From: Myxococcus qinghaiensis
GTDB lineage: Bacteria > Myxococcota > Myxococcia > Myxococcales > Myxococcaceae
Assembly: GCF_024198215.1 (NCBI RefSeq)
Contig: NZ_JAKCFA010000006.1
Coordinates: 62,001 to 126,000 of the forward strand
Reading direction: 5' to 3'
Length of the DNA stretch: 64,000 nucleotides
Shown: in pieces, positions 35,935 through 44,694 of the stretch
How the letters are laid out: each line of letters starts with the position of its first letter
Numbering within the stretch: the stretch's first letter is position 1
The notes under the pieces: model-generated
Seen by the model: only the letters and a program-made list of their open reading frames with translations
Databases searched by the model: none
Told to the model about the DNA's origin: nothing
Program-made: the position numbers and the translations under genes

Positions 35935-38360
35935 GCCTTCACCCGCGCCGCGCGCCCCCGCGCTCGCGCCTCTCCTCCGGTGCGCTGGACGCGCTCGAAG
36001 ATGGAGCGGAACAACTCCACCCACCGGCGCACCATGGAGCGGTGGAAGAACCACTCGGAGAAGCGGCCGTGGGACTTGAAGCCCGCGGCCTCCAACGCCG
36101 CCATGTCTTCATCGGCCGCGAGCGCCACCGCGGCGGCGCGCCCATGCTCGCGGGCGTGCTCCACACAGCGCTGGATGAGCGAGCGCACCGCGGCGCCCTC
36201 CCCCGGATGCCCAGGCTCCAGGACGACGAACCAGAACGAGTTGGTCTTCTCGATGAGGTTGATGCCGGGGCTACCCTCCTCCTGGAGGGCCATGGCCAGC
36301 GGGCCGTGCTCCCCGTCCACGACGAAGACGCGGCGCAGCCGGTGCAGGCCGTGGGCGGCGTAGCGCGACGACAGCGCCTCCAGCCGCATCTGGTCCGCCT
36401 GCAGGTCCTCCGCGAGCACGCGCACCACTTCGCCCTTCTCCCGCAAGAAGAACTCCAGGCGCGCGCAGTCCACGTCCGAGGCCTCGCGCACCGCGGGCAG
36501 CGCTTCCGTGGGAGACGGCGGCTCGGTGCCGTCCAGCTCCAGGCGCATGTACTGGAAGTGGCGCAGCCAGCTCAGCCCATGGCTGTCCATCACGCGCAGC
36601 AGCCAGGTGCCGAGCCGGCTCGGCCACCGGTTGTCCTCGCGCCAGGAGAAGCGGATGAAGTCGATGTCCTCGTGGGCCTCGCCCAGCTCGATGGCCAGCG
36701 CGGACAGCTCGTGCGCAATCTGGTCCTGCCGGTGGAAGCCCGGCCGCACCGCCAGGTGCTGCACCAGCCACGTGCGCGAGTGGATGCGCAGGCCCGCGAC
36801 GTGCCCCTGCACGCCGTCCGCGTCGTTGTAGACGAGCGAGCTGCCCAGCTCCCCTGACGCGCACAGGTGATGGTGCGTGCGCTCCAGCGCGTCGAGGTAC
36901 TTCGCCTCGCCGCCGAAGGGATAGTCCGGATGGAACCCGTAGTGGGCCGCCTCCATCATCCGCCAGATGTCGCGGAAGGCGAACAGCCCGCCGTCCGCCA
37001 CCGTCTGGTTGCGCGCGGAGATGAAGGCGGAGTGGACCGCGCTGCGCACCGAGGCGGGGACCTCCAGGAAGCGGACGCCGCAGCGGTAGGGCCGCAGCGG
37101 GTTCTCCGCGCCCTCGCCAGAGGAGACCCCATCCACCGAGCGGACCTCGGCGCGACAGGGCACCTCGCTGCCGTCGGGCAGGAGCAGCGACATGTCCAGC
37201 TGGGAGCCCGCGGGCAGCACCTCGCAGGAGGCGTCGAACGCGAAGGACAGGCCGCGGCTGCTCAGGTCCAGCACGGAGCGCGTCATCGGCTTGCCGCTGA
37301 AGGGCGCGCTGAAGGACACGAGGAAGCGGTGGTCGGGCCCGGGACGGAAGCGCTGCAGGCCGCGCCGGTTCTGCACGCCCAGCGTGCGCGGAACGCTCAG
37401 GGTGACGTCGCCCCGCGCGCTGTACAGGACGCTGGTGACGCCCAGGTAGCTCTGCCCGCTCACCTCGAAGGAGAGGTTCAGCACGTCGCCACCGGAGACC
37501 GGACAGTCGCCGACGTTGGCGCCGCGCAGCACCGAGCGGCCATCGACCAGGTCCACCTGGGGCGACTCCAGTATGAACTGCACCGAGGGGGTGTCGGGGT
37601 AGTGCACCCACAGGGCCGAGCCGCGGCGCACCGCCTTGCGCAGCGCGGCCAGCACGCTCACGGGGTCCCTCACCACGGCGAGGGGCGTGGCGGAGGTCTC
37701 CTCCAGGGCGCCCGTCCAGGACAGTCCCAGCCGCAGTGCGTGCTCCGCGCCGTTGCGCACCGGGCTGACGTGACGCACCAGGGCCCGGCGGGACTGGAGC
37801 ACCCAGCGGCCGTCGCGTTCGATGTGCAGGTCATCCAGCACGGCGCCGGGGAGGAAGGCCCCAACCGATGCATCCATGGGGACCTGCAGCGCGGCGCCGA
37901 AGTTGCCGACGTCCAGACAGCGCGCGGTGTAGCCCCGGCCCTGGAGCCGGAAGCCCGCCTCCATGCGCGAGTTGGGCGCCACCCGCGCGGAGGAGCGCAG
38001 TTGGAGGATGTTGGTGATGCGCCGGCCCAGCTCCGTCGTGCTGAGGCCGTCATCCAGCGTGTTGAAGACGTGCCCTTCAGCGGCCGTCTCCACGAGTTCC
38101 TCCAGTCCTTGACGGTCCGACTGCGCGCACACGAAGACGCGCACGGCCTCCGGGGCCGCCCGGTCGACATGTCTCAGGAAACGTCGCGCGTTCTCCGGTG
38201 GGGCGATGATGAGGGTGGGCGCGTTGGATTCCATCCTCCGCGTGGCTTCCACCTGGGACTCCACCGCCACGACACGGTGGACGCCCAGGACCTCGGCCAG
38301 CGCGGCGCGCCGGCCCTCGTTCGGATGCACAATCAGGACGTCCTGAGTGGGGACACTCAT
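35931..38360 (-). CDS. Pseudo-receiver / PilZ / acyltransferase-like multidomain protein
   Basis: 809 residues. Residues ~1-125 fold like a response-regulator receiver ('VLIVHPNEGRRAALAEVL') but the phospho-acceptor position reads 'PTLIIAPPEN', so it should not be phosphorylated. A degenerate PilZ-like segment ('RCLDVGNFGAAL') follows, then a better one: 'RRGLQRFRPGPDHRF' and 'DLSSRGLSF', which match the RxxxR and D/NxSxxG c-di-GMP motifs. The C-terminal ~330 residues resemble GNAT/FemAB-type acyltransferases ('YMRLELDG', 'AVRSLIQRCVEHAREHGRAA', 'LEAAGFKSHG'). It probably links c-di-GMP to an enzymatic output. First gene of the operon with the methyltransferase and hybrid kinase. Confidence 0.72.
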   Translation of the reverse strand: MSVPTQDVLIVHPNEGRRAALAEVLGVHRVVAVESQVEATRRMESNAPTLIIAPPENARRFLRHVDRAAPEAVRVFVCAQSDRQGLEELVETAAEGHVFNTLDDGLSTTELGRRITNILQLRSSARVAPNSRMEAGFRLQGRGYTARCLDVGNFGAALQVPMDASVGAFLPGAVLDDLHIERDGRWVLQSRRALVRHVSPVRNGAEHALRLGLSWTGALEETSATPLAVVRDPVSVLAALRKAVRRGSALWVHYPDTPSVQFILESPQVDLVDGRSVLRGANVGDCPVSGGDVLNLSFEVSGQSYLGVTSVLYSARGDVTLSVPRTLGVQNRRGLQRFRPGPDHRFLVSFSAPFSGKPMTRSVLDLSSRGLSFAFDASCEVLPAGSQLDMSLLLPDGSEVPCRAEVRSVDGVSSGEGAENPLRPYRCGVRFLEVPASVRSAVHSAFISARNQTVADGGLFAFRDIWRMMEAAHYGFHPDYPFGGEAKYLDALERTHHHLCASGELGSSLVYNDADGVQGHVAGLRIHSRTWLVQHLAVRPGFHRQDQIAHELSALAIELGEAHEDIDFIRFSWREDNRWPSRLGTWLLRVMDSHGLSWLRHFQYMRLELDGTEPPSPTEALPAVREASDVDCARLEFFLREKGEVVRVLAEDLQADQMRLEALSSRYAAHGLHRLRRVFVVDGEHGPLAMALQEEGSPGINLIEKTNSFWFVVLEPGHPGEGAAVRSLIQRCVEHAREHGRAAAVALAADEDMAALEAAGFKSHGRFSEWFFHRSMVRRWVELFRSIFERVQRTGGEARARGRAARVKA

Positions 38361-38732
38361 GCTCTCTCCTCAACGGGAAAGGCGTTCAAATGGAGAAGGG
38401 GCAGCTTCAACTGCCTGCCCAAGGCCACAGGTCCGGTGCCGCCCCCTCTCCACCAGCCGATCGCGTGTTCTCGACCCCGAATGTGTGGCTTGTCCAAGCT
38501 TGACAGCAAGGCGACTGCCTCCCTCCGGGCCGACCCGGAGGATTGCGCGCAGTCTACCCTCTCCGCGCCGTCAGGTGATGCGAGCATGCATCGCGCTTGC
38601 ACGAAGGGGGACGGTGGCAGAGTCGACCCAGGGGACGCCAGCGCCCGCTGTCCGTCCGCCCGGCAGCCGACTTCCGACGATGTGGCCTGGCCCCGGCGGC
38701 CGAGTTAAGTGTCGACCAGGCAAGGAGGTGCC
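38361..38732. other. Divergent intergenic region between PilZ operon and nadA
   Basis: 372 bases without a supported gene; must hold both promoters. A perfect CCTCCGGG-CCGA-CCCGGAGG hairpin lies at 38522-38541 and a TTGACA hexamer at 38500-38505, but no good -10 element follows at 16-18 bases. AAGGAGGTG seven bases before the nadA ATG is a near-ideal ribosome site. Confidence 0.35.
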
Positions 38733-39665
38733 ATGAGCACCGAGGTGGATTACGCGCAGGAAATCCAGGAGCTCAAGCGTTCCATGAACGCTGTGATTCT
38801 TGCGCATTACTACCAGGAGAGCGAAGTCCAGGATGTCGCGGACTTCGTCGGGGACAGCCTCGCGTTGGCGCAGGCGGCGGAGCGCACGGAAGCGGACGTC
38901 ATCGTCTTCTGCGGTGTGCACTTCATGGCGGAGACGGCCAAGATCCTGAATCCGACCCGGCAGGTGCTGCTGCCGGATTTGAAGGCGGGCTGTTCGCTGT
39001 CGGACCGGTGCCCTCCGGCGGCCTTCAAGGTCTTCAAGGAGAAGCACCCGGGCGCCTTCGTGGTGAGCTACGTGAACAGCTCCGCGGCGGTGAAGGCGAT
39101 GAGCGACGTCATCTGCACGTCCTCCAACGCGGTGCGCATCGTCAACCAGGTGCCCAAGGAGCGGCAGATCCTCTTCGCCCCGGACCAGCACCTGGGGCGC
39201 CACGTGATGAAGGAGACGGGCCGGGACATGGTGCTGTGGCCGGGCAGCTGCATCGTCCACGAGATCTTCAGCGAGAAGAAGCTGGTGGGGCTCAAGGTGG
39301 AGCACCCTGACGCGGAAGTCGTGGCCCATCCCGAATGCGAACAGTCGGTGCTGCGGCACGCGGACTTCATCGGCTCCACGAAGGCGTTGCTCGAGTACGT
39401 CATCAAGAGCCCGAAGCAGAAGTTCATCATCGTGACGGAGGCGGGAATCCTCCATCAGATGAAGAAGGGCGCGCCCCAGAAGACCTTCATCCCCGCGCCG
39501 CCCGACAACGGCTGCGCGTGCAACGAGTGCCCGTACATGCGGCTCAACACGATGGAGAAGCTCTGGAAGTGCATGAAGGACCGGACGCCGGAGCTGACCA
39601 TGCCGGAGGGCTTGCGGGAGGCCGCTCGTGCCCCGTTGCAGCGCATGCTGGAGTGGTCCAGATAG
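38733..39665 (+). CDS. nadA: Quinolinate synthase A
   Basis: 310 residues, standard for NadA. The start follows AAGGAGGTG. '[20 protein letters not shown]' and '[17 protein letters not shown]' are signature stretches, and the three cluster-binding cysteines fall in 'DLKAGCSL', 'WPGSCIVH' and '[11 protein letters not shown]'. The enzyme condenses iminoaspartate with dihydroxyacetone phosphate to quinolinate on a [4Fe-4S] cluster in NAD synthesis. nadB and nadC are not in the window, so it is a standalone gene here. Confidence 0.97.
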   Translation: MSTEVDYAQEIQELKRSMNAVILAHYYQESEVQDVADFVGDSLALAQAAERTEADVIVFCGVHFMAETAKILNPTRQVLLPDLKAGCSLSDRCPPAAFKVFKEKHPGAFVVSYVNSSAAVKAMSDVICTSSNAVRIVNQVPKERQILFAPDQHLGRHVMKETGRDMVLWPGSCIVHEIFSEKKLVGLKVEHPDAEVVAHPECEQSVLRHADFIGSTKALLEYVIKSPKQKFIIVTEAGILHQMKKGAPQKTFIPAPPDNGCACNECPYMRLNTMEKLWKCMKDRTPELTMPEGLREAARAPLQRMLEWSR

Positions 39666-39745
39666 AGCGGAATCCGTAGCGCGGAATGTGTCGTCGCAGC
39701 GGACATTTGCCAACTCGCGTCTTGCGCCGGAAAGGCCGGGGTGCA

Positions 39746-40360
39746 ATGGAGCCATCCGTGGCCTTCCGATTTCTCGCAGTTCCGTCGCACCGGCTGGTGG
39801 ACCACCCCCAGTCGCTGCCGGTAGATGAGCGCCTCGAGCCGGACCTGCCGCCGGTCCACGAGGCGGTGGAGCGCGCCCTGGCGGGCGCCGAGTTCCGCGA
39901 TGTCCGCGCCAAGGACCGCATGCGCGCCCTGCTTCAGGGCGACAAGCCGCCCAAGCTGGGAGCCCCCGAAACGGGGTTTGGTCCCTCCGCGGTCTTCGCC
40001 CAGCCTCCCCAGGATTTGCCCGCGCTCTTGAGGTTGGCGGACGAGCTGGAAGGCCTGGCCCGGCGCGAGGCCGGTGAGCGCGCGCTGGTGTGGAAGTGCG
40101 GCGACTGCGGCGCCCGGTACGCGGTGCCCGTGGCCCTGGTGCGTCAGGTGTCCATCCGCTGTGAGCGGTGCGGGACGCCGGTGGAGCTCAACGCCACCCG
40201 CAGCCTGGGCGAGGAAGCCCTCATCGACCCCTTCCAGGGCGCGGTGAACCACAGCCGCAAGGAGCTGGCGTCGTTCTTCCGCGAGGCCATGGCCCGAGGC
40301 TGGCCCGTCCTGGTCGCCGAGGACCGTCGCGTGCTGGCGGACCCGGGCCCGTCGGCCTGA
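39746..40360 (+). CDS. Zinc-ribbon hypothetical protein
   Basis: 204 residues from ATG 39746 (GGGGTG just upstream). A helical N-terminal half precedes a clear zinc ribbon ('WKCGDCGARYAVP' and 'IRCERCGTPVEL', about residues 117-150) of the MJ0042/Zn-finger type. The C-terminal ~45 residues are helical. No catalytic motif or membrane span. It lies between nadA and a methyltransferase on the same strand, 31 bases before the latter, so is likely co-transcribed with it. Function unknown. Confidence 0.7.
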   Translation: MEPSVAFRFLAVPSHRLVDHPQSLPVDERLEPDLPPVHEAVERALAGAEFRDVRAKDRMRALLQGDKPPKLGAPETGFGPSAVFAQPPQDLPALLRLADELEGLARREAGERALVWKCGDCGARYAVPVALVRQVSIRCERCGTPVELNATRSLGEEALIDPFQGAVNHSRKELASFFREAMARGWPVLVAEDRRVLADPGPSA

Positions 40361-40391
40361 GCCGCCGCCCGAGGACCGCCGCTTACACCTC

Positions 40392-41204
40392 ATGCGGCAC
40401 GCGCTCGTCCAACTCCTGCGTTGTCCCCGCTGCCGCCGTGGCGCCCTCCGTCCGGAGGCGCCCGCGCCGGTGCTGATGTTCGGGCCCCTTCGCTGCCCGG
40501 AGTGTCGCGCCAGCTATCCGGTGGCCGAGGGCGTCGCGGACCTCCTCCTGGAGCACGCCGCCGCCGGAGGACTCCAGCGCGGCCTGGAGAGTCGCTGGGT
40601 GGCGCGCTCCTACGAGCGCTATGTCCGCCCCGCGCTCCAGCGCGCGCTCCTGCGCCGGCCGCTCGACACGGACAGCGAGTACCTCCTCTACCGCAGCCTG
40701 CTGGGCACGCCCGAGGGGCCGGTGTTGGACCTGGGCTGTGGCACGGGCCTGGTGGCGCGGCGGCTGGCGCGAGAGCCGGCCTTTCCCCTCGTCGTGGGCC
40801 AGGACGTGTCCCCCGCCATGCTGGAGGAAGGCGTGGCCCAGGCGCGAGAGGCGGGCGCGACGGTGGACTTCCTGCGCGCGCAGGCGCCCGCGCTCCCCTT
40901 CCAGGACGGCACGCTCGGCGCGGTGTTGATGGCCGACTCGCTGCACTACCTCGAGGACCTGGGCCGGCTGATGCTGGAGGTGGCGCGGGTGCTGCGTCCA
41001 GGGGGCCGCTGGGTGGCGAGCACGTATGCGCCGCCGGGCTCCGCTTCCGGTGTCCTGCACCGCCGCGTGGGACTTCACCCTCGGGGCGAAGCGACGCTGC
41101 GCGCGGCGGCCAGCGCGGCGGGACTGGTGCGCTTCGAGCGCGTGGCCCTGCCGCCGCTGCTGGTCCTCAAGGCGGAGAAGGGCTCCGCCGAGGTGCCCCG
41201 CTGA
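40392..41204 (+). CDS. Methyltransferase with Trm112-like zinc domain
   Basis: 270 residues. The N-terminal 50 residues are a Trm112-like zinc ribbon ('LLRCPRCRRGAL' and 'LRCPECRASYPVAEGV'). A class I SAM methyltransferase follows with 'LDLGCGTGLVARRLA', 'GQDVSPAMLEEGVAQA' and 'LGAVLMADSLHYLEDL'. This fused layout occurs in UbiE/RlmA-like bacterial enzymes whose substrates vary; here the substrate cannot be named. It is convergent with the Cys-rich secreted protein, stop to stop with one base between. Confidence 0.85.
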   Translation: MRHALVQLLRCPRCRRGALRPEAPAPVLMFGPLRCPECRASYPVAEGVADLLLEHAAAGGLQRGLESRWVARSYERYVRPALQRALLRRPLDTDSEYLLYRSLLGTPEGPVLDLGCGTGLVARRLAREPAFPLVVGQDVSPAMLEEGVAQAREAGATVDFLRAQAPALPFQDGTLGAVLMADSLHYLEDLGRLMLEVARVLRPGGRWVASTYAPPGSASGVLHRRVGLHPRGEATLRAAASAAGLVRFERVALPPLLVLKAEKGSAEVPR

Positions 41205-41205
41205 A

Positions 41206-41604
41206 TCAGATGAAGATGCCGGCGGAGGCGTCGTAGCGGCGCGCCTCGTCCAGCTTCAGCTCGGCGGGACGGCCGCGCAGCGCGTCCATCACCTGCCGCT
41301 TGGGCTTCTGGCACTTGGAGCACTCGCACGAGCCCTTCTTGCAGGTGCAGTCCGCCTTGCTGCCACACTGACACTTCGCGGCCATCAGTGAGTCGAGCGC
41401 GTCCAGAGGACGGTCCACCTCGCCGCCCGGGGCCCGCGCCTTCTCGGGGGCGGGAGCCGCCTCGGGAGCGGGCTTCGCGGCCTCCTCGGACTTCGCCCGT
41501 GCCGCCTGGGCGTGGGCCTCACAGGCGCTCGCCGCCCGGGGGGCGAGCAGCAGCAGACCGCTGGCCAGCAGACCCGCGGCCACCATCGTCGCGTTGCGTG
41601 TCAT
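41206..41604 (-). CDS. Small secreted Cys-rich, metallothionein-like protein
   Basis: 132 residues from ATG 41604 with AAGGAG upstream. A signal peptide ('MVAAGLLASGLLLLAPRAASA') is followed by an Ala/Pro/Glu-rich spacer and then a tight cluster of nine cysteines: 'KCQCGSKADCTCKKGSCECS' plus 'KCQ'. CxC and CxxC spacing with Lys in between and no aromatics is the style of metallothioneins, though those are usually cytoplasmic. In the periplasm the cluster could bind Cu, Zn or Cd, or form disulfides. No metal transporter or sensor is adjacent. Coding call strong; function inferred from composition. Confidence 0.7.
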   Translation of the reverse strand: MTRNATMVAAGLLASGLLLLAPRAASACEAHAQAARAKSEEAAKPAPEAAPAPEKARAPGGEVDRPLDALDSLMAAKCQCGSKADCTCKKGSCECSKCQKPKRQVMDALRGRPAELKLDEARRYDASAGIFI

Positions 41605-41784
41605 GTGTGCTCTCCTTCGGGAGACTCTCGGCCTCGGCTCCCGTTCATCGGCGCCTATAGCGCAGCCCCCGTCGACTGCCAAGGTCGACGGCCATACCTT
41701 TGTCTACCCCGACGCGGTGGGCCAGAGCCCTCGTGTCGGTTGCTCGCCGGGCAGGGAAGCGGCGCATACAGTCCGGCACCTCTC

Positions 41785-43350
41785 GTGACGAACCCCAACG
41801 CTCGCTTTATTCAACTCGCCGCCTTGGTGCTGGGAGCGCTGCCCCTCTGGGTGTCGAGCCACCTGCCCATGGTGGACCTGCCACAGCACCTGTACCTCAT
41901 CTCCGTGCTGCACCGGCTGGATGACCCGAGCACGCTGTACCCGCAGCTCTTCGAGGCGCGGCACGCGCTGACGCCCTACCTGGGCTACTACTACCTGGTC
42001 AGCGCGCTGAACTGGCTGTTGCCGCTGGACCTGGCCAACCGCGTCTTCCTCACCGCGTACGTGGTGGGCCTGCCGCTGAGCCTGGGCTTCCTGCTGCGTT
42101 CGCTGAAGCGGCCCACGTGGCCCTCGCTGCTCGCCCTGCCCTTCGCGTACGGCGACAGCTTCGGCTGGGGCTTCATCAACTACTGCGCGGCCCTGCCGCT
42201 GACGCTCTTGTGCTGCGGCTTCTTCGTGCGAGCGCTGGAGGACGTGCCCCGACGGCGCACCTGGTCGTGGGCGCTGGCGGGCTGCCTCGTTGCCGTACTG
42301 CTGTTCCATGTCCAGGCGTTCGGGTTCCTCGCCTTCGGGCTGCCGTGGCTGCTGCTCACCACGGCCGTGCCGGAGGATTCCGCCGCGCGGGGGCTCGCGG
42401 CGCGGCTGCGGCCCCGGGTGCCGGCCCTGCTGGGCGTGGTGCCCGGCGTGGCGCTGTTCCTCGGCTGGGTGGTGCTGCGCTTCGGCGAGCCGCCGGACAT
42501 CCAGCCCGGCGCGCCGTGGAAGGCGTGGGGCCCCACGTTCTCCCCGCAGAACCTGGGGTGGAAGAGCTTCGCGCAGAACCGCGCGGAGCTGTTCGACGTG
42601 CTCGCCAACACGCTGCGCGACGGCTCGGACCGGTGGGCGCTGTACGCGGTGGGCGCGGTGGCGCTCGCGGGCTGGGTGGCGGCGCTCGTGCGTCCGGGCT
42701 CGACGGGCACTCAAGGTCCGGTGGCGCGCGCGCGGCTGTTGGGGCTCGGCGTGCTGGCGCTCGCGCTCTACTTCCTGCTGCCGTTCGATATCCGCGGCTA
42801 CGTCTACTACCTCAACACGCGCTACGCGCACCTGGCCGCCGCGCTGCTGGTGGCCACCGCGCCCGCGACGATTCCGGAGTGGCGGGTGCCCCTGAAGTGG
42901 GCCGCCGCGGCGTGCGCGCTGGTGCTGGCCTTCACGCTGGGCCGGGGCTTCCGGGCGTTCTCCCGCGAGGCGGCGGAGTGGGAAGGCCTCGTCGCGGCCA
43001 CCGCGCAGAAGCCCCGCGTCATGGGCCTCATCTACGACCCGGGCTCGCGCGTGGTGCGCTTCCCGGTGTTCATCCACTCGGCGGCGGTGCTGGCGCGCGA
43101 GCGCGGCGGCGTGCCGAACTTCACCTTCGCCTCCACGCCGCACTCGCCCCTGCGCTACCGGGGAGAAGTGCCCCCCACCTTCCCGTCCGAGTGGCGCCCC
43201 CAGGACGTGAACCTGGACACGCAGGGCGCCTGGTACGACACCTTCGTGGTGCGCGGCGTCCACCCCTCGCAGGTGTTCGGCGCGCGCCTCCAGTCCGAGC
43301 TGTCGGTGGTGGGACAGTCGGGCCGGAGCTGGCTGGTGCGCAGGCGCTGA
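41785..43350 (+). CDS. Polytopic membrane protein, GT-C glycosyltransferase-like
   Basis: 521 residues from GTG 41785, the first start that begins with the membrane-protein sequence ('VTNPNARFIQLAALVLGALP'); the ribosome site is weak. About ten to twelve hydrophobic helices alternate with short loops, and an acidic/His pair in the first periplasmic loop ('MVDLPQHLYL') resembles the catalytic loop of GT-C lipid-linked sugar transferases. The C-terminal ~110 residues are soluble. No close family is recognised, so the enzymatic assignment is tentative. Confidence 0.6.
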   Translation: MTNPNARFIQLAALVLGALPLWVSSHLPMVDLPQHLYLISVLHRLDDPSTLYPQLFEARHALTPYLGYYYLVSALNWLLPLDLANRVFLTAYVVGLPLSLGFLLRSLKRPTWPSLLALPFAYGDSFGWGFINYCAALPLTLLCCGFFVRALEDVPRRRTWSWALAGCLVAVLLFHVQAFGFLAFGLPWLLLTTAVPEDSAARGLAARLRPRVPALLGVVPGVALFLGWVVLRFGEPPDIQPGAPWKAWGPTFSPQNLGWKSFAQNRAELFDVLANTLRDGSDRWALYAVGAVALAGWVAALVRPGSTGTQGPVARARLLGLGVLALALYFLLPFDIRGYVYYLNTRYAHLAAALLVATAPATIPEWRVPLKWAAAACALVLAFTLGRGFRAFSREAAEWEGLVAATAQKPRVMGLIYDPGSRVVRFPVFIHSAAVLARERGGVPNFTFASTPHSPLRYRGEVPPTFPSEWRPQDVNLDTQGAWYDTFVVRGVHPSQVFGARLQSELSVVGQSGRSWLVRRR

Positions 43351-43434
43351 GGCCGCGCGCGAGTGTGGCCTGGTGGGCGGGGCACCCGGACAGGTGATGC
43401 CTCGGGGCCTTCATCACGGAGTAGAAGTCCCCGC

Positions 43435-44664
43435 ATGAAATCCTCCGCTTCGGACCCTCGCTCCCTGCTGGACGCGCTGCGCGCAGGCACCTCGCTGCCC
43501 GACTTCCCCGCCGACGCGGTGGAGTCCGCGCGGGCCCTCGCGAAGGACCTGGGCACCGCCACGCCCGCCCGCGTCGAGGCCCTCCCGGAGCCGCTCGCCG
43601 CCGCCCTCCTGGAAGCCGCCGTGCTGGACGGACAGGCCGCGCTGCCCGAGGCGCTGGCCGCCTCCGCCGTGAAGCCCCTGGCCAAGCTCGCCAAGAAGGC
43701 GCTGTACCGCCTGCGCTCACGCGGCGTCTCCATCCCCGAGTCCCCCCGCGCGGCGCCTCCGGAAGCCCCCCGCCCCGCTCCCACGCCAGAGGCACTGCCG
43801 GCCCTGACCAGCACGATAACGGGCCGAGGAGAACGGGCCCTCGTCCTGGGCCGCGTGCTGCGAGGCGGTGGCGTGGAGATGGCGCAGGCCCTCCTCTCCG
43901 ACGAGCAGGGCGTCCTCCAACTCGAGCTCCAGGAGACGAGCCGGGGCACCTGGCGCCGCATCATCAAGGATGGACTCGAGCAGGGAGGCGCGGTGGAGCT
44001 GCCCCTGCACGAGGCCGCCGCGTTGCTGGCCGAGGCCGCGGGCCTCAACCTGCGCACTCACACACCTTTTCCCGAGGGACTCGACGTAGCGCTGCGCCAC
44101 TTCGGCGTGCAGCCCCAGCTCGAGCCCACCACCCTCCCCCCGCCCGAGCCGGAGGACGTCCGCCGCGCCATGGAGGGAGACGTGCTGCACGAGACGCCGG
44201 AGCTGGCCGCGTGGCTGCCGCCCGAGTCCATCACCCAGCGCCTGCTCGCGAAGCTGGACGAGGTCGTGGTGAGTCCCCTGGCCCTCAGCGACGTGCAGCG
44301 CCAGGAGCAGCTCCAGGGCGCCGTGCGCGCGGTGACGCAGGAGTACTTCACCCCCGACATGTCCCGGCGCTACGCCCTGCGGCTGTGGAGGATGGCGGAC
44401 TTCTTCGAGCGGACCGGCCGTCCCCGCGAGGCCGACGTGGCCCGGGGCGAGGCCCGGCGCCTCTTCCACGGCGCCACGCAGCCCTACTCCCGCTTCGCCG
44501 AGCACCTGTTCGAGAAGGTGGTGGGCCTGGTCGCCGCCGCGGGAGCCCGGCAGCAGGCCGCGGCCCGGCGAGAGGCGGGCGCGCCAGGCACCCGGGCCCC
44601 CTCGCCCGCGGAGGCCGCCCCCACCCAGGAGCGGCGCAGTCCCGGTGGCCTCATCCTCCCCTGA
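43435..44664 (+). CDS. Conserved-looking hypothetical protein
   Basis: 409 residues from ATG 43435. Residues ~1-105 are helical and Ala/Leu-rich ('LLDALRAGTSLPDFPADAVE'), then a Pro-rich linker, then a mixed alpha/beta domain (~130-380) with 'RGERALVLGRVLRGGGVEMA', 'WRRIIKDGLEQGG' and 'LRLWRMADFFERTGRPREAD'; the last ~35 residues are disordered. No signal, membrane span or recognised motif. The even codon pattern and clear domain structure argue for a real gene. Function unknown. Convergent with the SprT-like gene. Confidence 0.65.
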   Translation: MKSSASDPRSLLDALRAGTSLPDFPADAVESARALAKDLGTATPARVEALPEPLAAALLEAAVLDGQAALPEALAASAVKPLAKLAKKALYRLRSRGVSIPESPRAAPPEAPRPAPTPEALPALTSTITGRGERALVLGRVLRGGGVEMAQALLSDEQGVLQLELQETSRGTWRRIIKDGLEQGGAVELPLHEAAALLAEAAGLNLRTHTPFPEGLDVALRHFGVQPQLEPTTLPPPEPEDVRRAMEGDVLHETPELAAWLPPESITQRLLAKLDEVVVSPLALSDVQRQEQLQGAVRAVTQEYFTPDMSRRYALRLWRMADFFERTGRPREADVARGEARRLFHGATQPYSRFAEHLFEKVVGLVAAAGARQQAAARREAGAPGTRAPSPAEAAPTQERRSPGGLILP

Positions 44665-44694
44665 GCCCTGGGGAGGACGGGCCGCCAGGCGACT

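Noticed and set aside
38500..38541. TTGACA hexamer with hairpin as a promoter or riboswitch for nadA
   Set aside because: No -10 element at 16-18 bases and no NAD- or other ligand-binding fold recognisable; left as unexplained intergenic features.
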